This document shows positions 1 to 6,730 of a stretch of DNA of 64,000 nt, piece after piece; positions within the stretch are counted from its first letter, which is position 1; each line of letters opens with the position of its first letter. The translations under genes and the position numbers were made by a program. The DNA lies in contig DAIUEJ010000001.1 of assembly GCA_036845225.1 (NCBI GenBank), positions 130,863 to 194,862 on the forward strand, in the 5' to 3' direction. The DNA comes from FEN-680 sp036845225. GTDB taxonomy: Bacteria > Actinomycetota > Geothermincolia > Fen-727 > Anoxymicrobiaceae. The notes under the pieces are model-generated. The model did no database searches, was not told the origin of the DNA, and saw only the letters and a program-made list of their open reading frames with translations.

Positions 1-1
1 C

Positions 2-1108
2 GAGGACGTGAACGTGCCCGAACTGGTGCGCGAGGCGGCCAGCAGGGCGCTCGACGACGCGGGCCTCACCGCGCGTGACGTCGATGCCTTCCTGGTCGGC
101 AGCGCCCCCGAGATATTCGAAGGGGTCAACTACCCCGAGAACTGGATAGCCCCGGCGCTCGGGGCGGCGGGCAAGCCCGTGATGAGGATACACACGGGTG
201 GGACCGTGGGCGCCTCGACGACGATCGCCGGTTACTATCACGTGGTGTCGGGGATGTACGACGTCGTCCTCGCCGTCGCATACCAGAAGCTCTCCGACGG
301 GGTCGCCCAGTACGGGCTCTCGGCGTGCTACGACCCGCTGTGGGACCGCGACTTCGCCTGCGGAGCGCCCGGCCTGGCAGGACTCCAGGCGCGCCAGTAC
401 TTGTCGAGGTACTCCCCCGACGTGACCGAAGAGCAGGCCGCGATGGTCGCGGTCAAGAACCGGAAGAACGCCCTGCTCAACCCGTACGCCCAGCTCCAGA
501 TGGAGATAACCGTAGAGGACGTGATGGCTTCCGCCCCGGTGGCGGAGCCGCTCAAGCTCCTGGACTGCTGCCCGACCAGCGACGGCGCGGCTGCCGTGGT
601 GATCGCAGAGGACCGCCGCGCGCGCAAGCTGACGAGCCGGCCCGCCTGGTTCGCCGGGGTCGGCACCTGCAGCGAGAGCCCGTACGTCCCGCACGTCGAC
701 ATGGCCTACCCGGAGTCGTGCGTGAGGGCGGCCCAGCAGGCCTACCAGATGGCGTGGATCTACGAGCCGCTCAAAGAACTCGACATCGCGGAGGTGTACG
801 AGGCGTTCAGCTTCCAGGAGCTGATCTGGACAGAGGCCCTCGGCCTGTGCGCGCCGGGCGAAGGAGGACGGCTCGCCGAGTCGGGAGAGACCGCTCTGGG
901 CGGGGCTTTCCCGGTGAACCCATCGGGCGGGGTGCTCTCATCGAACCCCATCGGGGCGTCCGCGATGATCCGCCAGATCGAAGCGGCCATGCAGGTCATG
1001 GGCAAAGCGGGCGAGCACCAGGTGCCCGGCGTGAGGAAGGCGCTGGCACACTCCTGGGGAGGAGCGATCCAGTTCAGCACGGTGACGATATTCTCTGAGA
1101 AACTGTAG
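2..1108 (+). CDS. Thiolase-fold protein (SCP2-thiolase/Ltp2-like), 5' end cut off
   Basis: The frame is open to the window edge. The visible N-terminus (VPELVREAASRALDDAGL) matches the region that normally follows the first 20 or so residues of SCP2-type thiolases, so the true start lies outside. The fold is recognisable from PTSDGAAAVV, EAFSFQEL and NPSGGVLSSNPIGAS (about residues 304-318). The catalytic residues are not the usual ones. The nucleophile region reads HTGGTVGAS (62-70) with no Cys, the GHP histidine is Asn (SSNPIG), and the C-terminal CxGGG is HSWGG. Known Cys-less relatives include the Ltp2 steroid retro-aldolases, which need a DUF35 partner; two DUF35 genes follow. I infer a retro-aldolase or a non-classical thiolase subunit rather than a normal thiolase. 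Confidence 0.8.
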   Translation, partial: EDVNVPELVREAASRALDDAGLTARDVDAFLVGSAPEIFEGVNYPENWIAPALGAAGKPVMRIHTGGTVGASTTIAGYYHVVSGMYDVVLAVAYQKLSDGVAQYGLSACYDPLWDRDFACGAPGLAGLQARQYLSRYSPDVTEEQAAMVAVKNRKNALLNPYAQLQMEITVEDVMASAPVAEPLKLLDCCPTSDGAAAVVIAEDRRARKLTSRPAWFAGVGTCSESPYVPHVDMAYPESCVRAAQQAYQMAWIYEPLKELDIAEVYEAFSFQELIWTEALGLCAPGEGGRLAESGETALGGAFPVNPSGGVLSSNPIGASAMIRQIEAAMQVMGKAGEHQVPGVRKALAHSWGGAIQFSTVTIFSEKL

Positions 1109-1351
1109 CGCCGGCGTCCCGCCGGCAGATGAGACAGATGACGTAGCGCCGGCGTCCCGCCGGCACCGAGACAGGAAACGTAGCGCCGGCGTCCCGCCGG
1201 CACCGAGACAGGAAACGTAGCGCCGGCGTCCCNNNNNNNNNNNNNNNNNNNNNNNNNNNNNNNNNNNNNNNNNNNNNNNNNNNNNNNNNNNNNNNNNNNN
1301 NNNNNNNNNNNNNNNNNNNNNNNNNNNNNNNNGCCGGCACCGACAGACGAC
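1105..1351. repeat. 37-bp tandem repeats with a GC-rich hairpin core
   Basis: Repeat starts are seen at 1105, 1143, 1180 and 1217 (spacing 38, 37, 37), and the array re-emerges after the N run at 1333. Each unit begins GTAGCGCCGGCG and contains the perfect inverted repeat GCCGGCG-TCC-CGCCGGC. The rest of the unit (CCGAGACAGGAAAC in two copies, a variant in the first) is much less GC-rich. The first unit overlaps the thiolase stop codon. Copies abut without unique spacers. Confidence 0.85.
1233..1332. other. Assembly gap (100 Ns) inside the tandem array
   Basis: Exactly 100 N characters interrupt the repeat array. This is the usual placeholder for a scaffold gap of unknown size, so the true number of 37-bp units is unknown. 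Assembly probably failed because of the repeat. Confidence 0.95.
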
Positions 1352-1361
1352 AGGAGAGACG

Positions 1362-1832
1362 GTGGACCTTAGACCGCCCGAGCTCATATATCTGGAGGGA
1401 GAGGCGCGCTGCACCTACAGCTGGGCGACCGGCGAGGTGGTCGGCGCGTTCCTCGGCGCGCTCAGGGACCACGGCAAGATCCTCGGAGCGGTGTGCGACG
1501 GCTGCGGGGACGTGGCGGTCCCGCCGCAGTCCTACTGCGAGAAGTGCGGCGCGGCCGCGGGTGACTTCAGGGAGGTCGGGCCGAGGGGCGTCGTCATGTC
1601 CTGGTCCCGCATCGCGCGTGATTTCGACAGGGCTCCGCTCAAAGCCCCGTTCCGTTACGTGCTGGTGCGGCTCGCGGGGTCGGACTCAGAGATGTTGCAC
1701 GTCGCCCCCGATGACGACAGGATCAAGATCGGCGCGACCGTCCGCCCGGAGTTCAAGCCGGAGGCCGAGCGCGAAGGCGCCATAACCGATATCAGGTGGT
1801 TCGTCTCCGACGGCGAGGAGGCCGAGGGGTAA
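1362..1832 (+). CDS. Zn-ribbon/OB-fold acyl-CoA-binding partner protein (DUF35), first copy
   Basis: This 156-residue protein starts at GTG with GGAGAG just upstream. A rubredoxin-like zinc ribbon uses Cys45, Cys48, Cys59 and Cys62 (CDGC...CEKC), followed by an OB fold over about residues 70-150. DUF35 proteins (ChsH2 type) bind acyl-CoA and form complexes with thiolase-fold or MaoC-fold enzymes, which fits the thiolase-like gene just upstream. The next gene is a paralogue 1 bp downstream. The exact partner is inferred from position only. Confidence 0.85.
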   Translation: MDLRPPELIYLEGEARCTYSWATGEVVGAFLGALRDHGKILGAVCDGCGDVAVPPQSYCEKCGAAAGDFREVGPRGVVMSWSRIARDFDRAPLKAPFRYVLVRLAGSDSEMLHVAPDDDRIKIGATVRPEFKPEAEREGAITDIRWFVSDGEEAEG

Positions 1833-1833
1833 C

Positions 1834-2334
1834 ATGCTCGATGTGGCAAAGCCGGCGGGCGCCGAGCCCGTCAGGACAGTGACAGGCGAGATCGACATCA
1901 CGTACCGGTACGCGTACGGCGAGCACTACGACCGCTTCTTCCGCGAGATGCGCGACAACAAGCGGATAATGGGGGTCAAGTGCCCGAAGTGCGGGGCGGT
2001 CCTGCTGCCCCCGCGGCCTTACTGCGGGTTCTGTTTCACCCCGGTGGACGAGTGGGTGCCGCTGGCCGACGAGGGCGAGTTGCTCACCTACACGGTCATC
2101 CACCTCCCGTTCATAGGCCAGCCGACCGAGCCGGCTTACGTCTACGCGTTCATCAAGCTCGACGGAGCCGACGTCCAGTTCCCGCACACACTGGGCGAGG
2201 TGGAGCCGGCAGACATCCGCGTGGGGATGCGAGTGAAGGCTGTCTGGGCAGAGAAGAGAAAAGGGACCCTGCACGACATCAAGTACTTCCGCCCCGTGAA
2301 GGGCGGGCCCGTCCGGAAGGGAGAGCAGCCGTAA
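1834..2334 (+). CDS. Zn-ribbon/OB-fold acyl-CoA-binding partner protein (DUF35), second copy
   Basis: The protein has 166 residues and the same architecture as its neighbour: a helical N-terminus (YFDRFF-like HYDRFFREMRDNK), zinc ligands Cys50, Cys53, Cys64 and Cys67 (CPKC...CGFC), and a C-terminal OB fold. It begins 1 bp after the first DUF35 gene and ends 1 bp before the CoA-ligase gene, so the four genes read as one operon. Two DUF35 genes in tandem suggest two different acyl-CoA enzymes each needing a partner, for example an aldolase and a hydratase. Confidence 0.85.
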   Translation: MLDVAKPAGAEPVRTVTGEIDITYRYAYGEHYDRFFREMRDNKRIMGVKCPKCGAVLLPPRPYCGFCFTPVDEWVPLADEGELLTYTVIHLPFIGQPTEPAYVYAFIKLDGADVQFPHTLGEVEPADIRVGMRVKAVWAEKRKGTLHDIKYFRPVKGGPVRKGEQP

Positions 2335-2335
2335 C

Positions 2336-3856
2336 ATGAAGAGGAGAGTGCCGGTACGCAGGTGGGAGGCGAGTTGCGTCAAGGGATGGGACTCCTGGAC
2401 ACCGGGGGAGGTCCGGGCGATGCAGGACGCTTCTCTGCGCGAGTTCGTGACCCGTCGCGTGTACCCCTTTCACCCCCACTATCGAACGGTCTTCGATGAG
2501 GGCGGGATCGACCCGGCTGCGATCAGGTCGGTCGATGACCTGCAGAAACTCCCCTTCACTTACAAGGAGGACATAGCCCCCGACCCGCAGGACCCCGACA
2601 ACCCGCGGCTGTTCGTGCTCGAGCCGGGCTTCGACCAGGTCAAGCTCTACAAGTCGAAGGGCTGGGTGCCGCAGATGACCAACCTGGAGGCGGCCGGCGG
2701 CGAGCACTCCTCCGAGCAGGAGTTCCGCGAGGAGTACCAGCCGGTGCTGCCGATGTTCACCACCGGCAGGACGGCCGAGCCCACCCCGTTCTTCTTCACG
2801 CTGCACGACCTCGCCCGCATGAAGGAAGCGGGCAGGCGGCTCGCCTCGGTCGTCTCGAGCCGCGCGTCAGAGGACTACGACAGGCGCGTCGTGGCGATCA
2901 ACAACTTCCCGGGCCCCTCGCACCTCGCGTACTGGGTGGCGATCACCGGCGCGGAGGGGGCGGCGATAACGACCGTGAACACGGGCGGCGGCCCGTCGAC
3001 GGGCAACGAGCGGATTCTCAACATCATCGAGCGCGTGAGGCCGACGCTGTTCATGGGACTGCCGGGCTATACCTACGACCTCTTGAGGATGGCGGCGGCC
3101 GAGGGGCGTGACCTGTCCAGCATGGAGATCGTGGCGATGGGCGGTGACCGGATAACCAAGGGTGCGCGAGAGAAGATCGCCGCGCTTCTGGAAGAGATGG
3201 GCGCGGTGGACCCCGTCGTGACCGGCGCGTTCGGCGCTACCGAGATGAAGTACGCCTGGGGCGACTGCGGCGAGGAGGAGAGCTGCGGCTACCACACCTA
3301 TCCCGACATGGAGATCGTCGAGGTCGTCGAACCCGAGACCGGGGTCGTGCTGGGCGAAGGGGAGACGGGCGAGCTGGTGGTGACCAACCTCGACGCGCGC
3401 GGGTCGGTCGTGCTGCGATACAGGACCGGCGACATCCTGGTGGGCGGATACACTACGGAGCGGTGCCCGTGCTGCGGCAGGACGATGCCGCGGATCAGCT
3501 CCAACATCAACCGCAGGAAGATGGTCAAGGAGTTCGCGCTCTCCAAGATCAAGGGGAACCTGATAAACCTCAACACGTTCGCGGCGATCCTCAACGATAA
3601 CGTTGACGTGCTGGAGTGGCAGGTGGAGATCCGGAAGCGCAACGACGACCCCGAGGACATCGACGAGGTCACCGTCTACGTGTGCCCCACGTCTGTCGGA
3701 GAGGTCGCCGGCCTGCGAGAGCGGATCGGGGACAGGGTACGCAACACGCTCGAGTTCACACCGGACGACGTGGTCATCACCACCTACGAGGACATCGCCG
3801 AGCGGCTGGGCCGCGAAGGCGGGCCCAAGCGCACCCACCTCCTGGACCTGAGATAA
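2336..3856 (+). CDS. PaaK-like adenylate-forming CoA ligase
   Basis: This 506-residue protein belongs to the phenylacetate-CoA ligase branch of adenylate-forming enzymes, which turn a carboxylic acid, ATP and CoA into acyl-CoA. Visible landmarks are a Thr/Gly-rich nucleotide loop (FTTGRTAEPT, 141-150), GAFGATEM (298-304), the YRTGD hinge motif (362-366), and a CPCC motif (377-380) at the position where PaaK-type proteins often carry zinc-binding cysteines. It is the last gene of the DUF35 operon and would supply the CoA ester those proteins handle. The substrate cannot be read from the sequence. A REP hairpin begins 6 bp after the stop. Confidence 0.8.
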   Translation: MKRRVPVRRWEASCVKGWDSWTPGEVRAMQDASLREFVTRRVYPFHPHYRTVFDEGGIDPAAIRSVDDLQKLPFTYKEDIAPDPQDPDNPRLFVLEPGFDQVKLYKSKGWVPQMTNLEAAGGEHSSEQEFREEYQPVLPMFTTGRTAEPTPFFFTLHDLARMKEAGRRLASVVSSRASEDYDRRVVAINNFPGPSHLAYWVAITGAEGAAITTVNTGGGPSTGNERILNIIERVRPTLFMGLPGYTYDLLRMAAAEGRDLSSMEIVAMGGDRITKGAREKIAALLEEMGAVDPVVTGAFGATEMKYAWGDCGEEESCGYHTYPDMEIVEVVEPETGVVLGEGETGELVVTNLDARGSVVLRYRTGDILVGGYTTERCPCCGRTMPRISSNINRRKMVKEFALSKIKGNLINLNTFAAILNDNVDVLEWQVEIRKRNDDPEDIDEVTVYVCPTSVGEVAGLRERIGDRVRNTLEFTPDDVVITTYEDIAERLGREGGPKRTHLLDLR

Positions 3857-3862
3857 CACACG

Positions 3863-3895
3863 CACCACTGGGGTCAGGCACCGGTGGTGCATTTT
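3863..3895. repeat. REP element, left arm of a 33-bp inverted repeat
   Basis: This 33-bp segment recurs exactly in reverse complement at 4669-4701. It contains the core GGGGTCAGGCAC and folds on itself (CACCACTGG with CCGGTGGTG, one mismatch). It sits directly after the ligase stop codon and runs into ATTTT, so it may also act as that operon's terminator. Confidence 0.85.
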
Positions 3896-4641
3896 AAGCA
3901 ATCGCCCTTGAGGATTCTCGCGATCGTCGTGTGGTTGACGCCCAGATACCTGGCAATCTCCCTTCCGGAGTAGTCGTATTCCCGGTGGGCTAGCCGTATT
4001 GCAGCATTGCGAACCTGCTTGCTGGAACCGGGCGATATCAACTCTGCTAGAAACGGCCGCCGGGGCTTGGACTTTTCCGCCAGCAACCCCTCGAGAACAA
4101 ACTGCCTGAAAGCTTCCGTGGCCGAAGATTCGACTCCCTCGAAGAAAGACAACACTTCCTCGGTTGCCAGGAATCCATCTACCGGAGCATTTCCGCAGAA
4201 CGCATTGTAGCTGCTCCATTTCCATTCCGACGGGTCACTCACCAGACCTGCGTCGACAGGATTCAAGGCGATATAGCGTGCAAGTATTAGAAGGTAACGC
4301 TCGTCTTCGATGATCTTCGATCGAAATCTACCTTCAAAAACGTGGCCGGTCTTAGCATACTTCAGGTTAAAGATCTGAGTGTACATGCCGTTCAGGACGT
4401 GCATGCCGGCGGAAAGATTCGCTGCTGGCGTCTCAATAAGAAGATGGTAATGATTGTAGATCAGGCAATACGAATGGCATCTCCAGCCATAGTTGTGGAC
4501 CGCTCGGCCGACCAGTCGAAGGAAATTGATATAGTCGCCGTCATCAAGGAATATGGGCTGCTTTGCATTTCCTCGTGAGCGGATATGATAGACGGCGCCT
4601 TCGTATTCGACCCTGAGTTGCCGAGCCGTCCCATGACTATA
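3874..4641 (-). pseudogene. REP-associated tyrosine transposase (RAYT), start region broken
   Basis: The open frame encodes about 255 residues of a Y1/RAYT transposase, a single-strand HUH endonuclease that acts on REP sequences. It includes ARQLRVEYEGAVYHIRSRGN near the start, the HUH motif in NHYHLLIE, GHVFEGRFRS, the tyrosine region ARYIALNPVDAGL, and a C-terminal helix-turn-helix-like segment (SGREIARYLGVNHTTIARI). No usable start precedes the conserved N-terminus: a TAG at 4642-4644 is followed by no ATG, GTG or TTG in frame. The only nearby ATG (4634-4632) is one frame off, as expected after a 1-nt deletion. The first in-frame ATG (4404) lies beyond the HUH motif. The gene is AT-richer than its neighbours and flanked by REP arms, consistent with a decayed mobile gene. 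Confidence 0.85.
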
Positions 4642-4668
4642 CTAGCAGAGCAAGCAAATGTAAACAGA

Positions 4669-4707
4669 AAAATGCACCACCGGTGCCTGACCCCAGTGGT
4701 GCATTTT
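4669..4707. repeat. REP element, right arm of the inverted repeat
   Basis: Positions 4669-4701 are the exact reverse complement of 3863-3895. The element continues to 4707, making an almost perfect hairpin (AAAATGCACCACCGG with CCAGTGGTGCATTTT). It lies 3 bp beyond the stop of the minus-strand MaoC gene, on the upstream side of the RAYT. Confidence 0.85.
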
Positions 4708-4710
4708 GTC

Positions 4711-5130
4711 TTACAGCTCGACTACCGCCATCCCTTTGGTCAGCACCTCAGTGCCGTCCTGGATGTGGGCGCCGGCTTCCAGAGTGACGAGGTTCTTCCC
4801 GTCCTCGACCTTCTTGTCGACTATCTTGCCCCAGAAGGTCACCGTATCGCCGGGCCGCGCGGGGCTCGCGAAGCGCACCCCGAAGCGCTTGACGGCGCCG
4901 GGGTCGCCCACCCAGTCGGTGATGCATCGGCCGAGCCGCGCCATGCTGGAGAGCCCGTGCGCGATGGTCCCGCCGAGCCCGACCTTCTCCGCGAACTCCT
5001 TATCCACGTGGATGGGGTTGAAGTCGCCGCTCGCGCCCGCGTACATCCAGAGCATCATCTGGTCGAGGGTGATCTCGAGTGAGGGGATCTCGTCCCCGAC
5101 GTTGACCTGGTCGAATGTGACGTTCGCCAT
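4711..5130 (-). CDS. MaoC-like (R)-specific enoyl-CoA hydratase, catalytic subunit
   Basis: This 139-residue hot-dog protein carries the hydratase-2 signature SGDFNPIHVD (34-43), in which Asp36 and His41 are the expected catalytic pair, followed by TIAHGL. It would hydrate a trans-2-enoyl-CoA to a (3R)-hydroxyacyl-CoA. The upstream gene ends 1 bp before this start and encodes the non-catalytic FAS1-like half, so the two probably form a heterodimer. The pair is convergent with the thiolase/DUF35/ligase operon across the RAYT insertion and may serve the same pathway. Confidence 0.9.
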   Translation of the reverse strand: MANVTFDQVNVGDEIPSLEITLDQMMLWMYAGASGDFNPIHVDKEFAEKVGLGGTIAHGLSSMARLGRCITDWVGDPGAVKRFGVRFASPARPGDTVTFWGKIVDKKVEDGKNLVTLEAGAHIQDGTEVLTKGMAVVEL

Positions 5131-5131
5131 A

Positions 5132-5572
5132 TCAATTACCCCCCCTGATCACGAAGGTGGCGCGCCCGATCGTGACGAGCTCACCTTCCTGGTTCGTGGA
5201 GCGGGCTTCGAACACTACCAGGTCGTTGTTGCCCTTGGCCATGATGTCCGCGATCTTGCCCGTCGTGGTGATGACGTCGCCCGGCTTCACCGGCTTGAGG
5301 AACTCGAACTCCTGCTCGCCGTGCACCAGCATCGCGAAGTTGAGCTTCAGCTCGGGGTCGAAGAACATCTGGGCGCAGCCCATCAGGTTATAGACCGCCG
5401 CGAAGTTGGGCGGCGCGATGTTGTCGCCGTACTTGCTCTTCTTACCCGCCTCGCGGTCGTGATACATGGGGTTCATGTCTCCGACCGCCATTGCGTACTC
5501 CTTCATCTTCTCCCGCCCGATCTCGTACTCGGTCACGGGATACTCCTTGCCAATGAACTTCTGGTCAATCAC
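5132..5572 (-). CDS. MaoC N-terminal (FAS1-like) dehydratase domain protein
   Basis: The 146-residue product matches the MaoC_dehydrat_N family: KEYPVTEYEIGREKMKEYA, then GDMNPMYHD. The catalytic His position of the hydratase motif is Tyr, as is normal for this structural half, which shapes the acyl pocket for the catalytic MaoC partner encoded next. I chose the GTG at 5572 because GGAAGGGAG lies at proper spacing. The ATG at 5602 would add ten residues but has no ribosome binding site. Confidence 0.85.
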   Translation of the reverse strand: MIDQKFIGKEYPVTEYEIGREKMKEYAMAVGDMNPMYHDREAGKKSKYGDNIAPPNFAAVYNLMGCAQMFFDPELKLNFAMLVHGEQEFEFLKPVKPGDVITTTGKIADIMAKGNNDLVVFEARSTNQEGELVTIGRATFVIRGGN

Positions 5573-5758
5573 TCGCAACACTCCCTTCCCTGTACCCAGC
5601 ATCTCAGTCGCCCGAAAAGCGGCAGTTAATCATATCTGATTGAACGGGGGAAGAATCAAGAATGTTCGCCCGGCGTTTTCCTGACTAGTGTCCGCGGCCC
5701 GGCGGCAAGCCCCCTCTGCTATAATCCTAGTCAATCTCACCACCGACGGAGGTAGGCA

Positions 5759-6634
5759 TTGATAAAGCTGGTCATCCCGAAAGGGAGCCTCGAGGAACAG
5801 ACCCTCGCGCTGCTCCGTGACGCCGACCTGCCGGTCAGGCGCTCCGGCGACCGCGAGTATAACGCGCGCATAGACGACGACCGCATCTCGCAGGTCGCCA
5901 TCCTGCGCCCGCAGGAGATAGGCAAGTACGTCGAAGAGGGCCTCTTCGACCTCGGCATCACCGGGCTGGACTGGATCCAGGAGACCGGCTCGGACGTTGA
6001 GATCCTCGCCGACTTCCCGTACGCCAAGACCGGCTCGGGCGGAAACCTGCGCATCGTCCTCGCGGTGCTCCGCGACTCAGGCATCCGCGAGCCGAAGGAC
6101 CTCCCCCCGGGAACGCGGGTGGCTACCGAGTACCCGAACATCGCGCGCCGTTACTTCGAAAGCCTGGGCATCCAGGCGAAGGTGATACCGTCGGCCGGCG
6201 CGACGGAGGCCAAGGTCCCCAACATCGTGGACGCCATAGTCGAGATCACCGAGACCGGCAGCACGCTCAAGGCGCACGGGCTCGAAATAATTGACGACAT
6301 CCTCTTCACCTCGACCAAGCTCGTCGCGAACCGCGAGAGTTACGCCGACGCCGCAAAACGCAAGCTGATCGACGAGATCAAGACGCTCTTGATGTCGACA
6401 ATCGCGGCGCGCGGAAAGGTGCTCCTCAAGATGAACGTCGCCAAGGAGAGCGAGGGGGCCGTCCTCGCCATCCTCCCGTCGCTCGAGTCCCCGACGGTCA
6501 GCCACCTGGCCAACGGCGACTCCGCGGTCGAGACGGTCGTGGAGAAGAGCACGCTCGCAGAACTGATACCCCGCCTGAAAGACAGTGGAGCCACGGGTAT
6601 CCTCGAGATCCCGCTCGGCAAAGTCGTGCCGTAG
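5759..6634 (+). CDS. hisG: ATP phosphoribosyltransferase, long form
   Basis: HisG condenses ATP with PRPP in the first step of histidine synthesis. At 291 residues it is the long, hexameric form with a C-terminal ACT-like regulatory domain for histidine feedback. Landmarks are IPKGSLEEQT at the start, DLGITGLDW, and PNIVDAIVEITETGSTLKAHGL. The start is TTG with GGAGGT 6 nt upstream, and a TATAAT lies at 5720-5725. No other his gene is nearby, so histidine synthesis genes are scattered in this genome. Confidence 0.95.
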   Translation: MIKLVIPKGSLEEQTLALLRDADLPVRRSGDREYNARIDDDRISQVAILRPQEIGKYVEEGLFDLGITGLDWIQETGSDVEILADFPYAKTGSGGNLRIVLAVLRDSGIREPKDLPPGTRVATEYPNIARRYFESLGIQAKVIPSAGATEAKVPNIVDAIVEITETGSTLKAHGLEIIDDILFTSTKLVANRESYADAAKRKLIDEIKTLLMSTIAARGKVLLKMNVAKESEGAVLAILPSLESPTVSHLANGDSAVETVVEKSTLAELIPRLKDSGATGILEIPLGKVVP

Positions 6635-6730
6635 TGCTCTGCCGCCCGCCGCGGAGGGACGACTGCGGGCCCCGGGCGGTTGCAGACACACGCTGAAGCC
6701 GGAGGGCGCGCGGACCTTTGTGAGGGCGAT

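Noticed and set aside
1105..1351. CRISPR array
   Set aside because: The 37-bp units abut directly with no unique spacers, and no cas gene is present.
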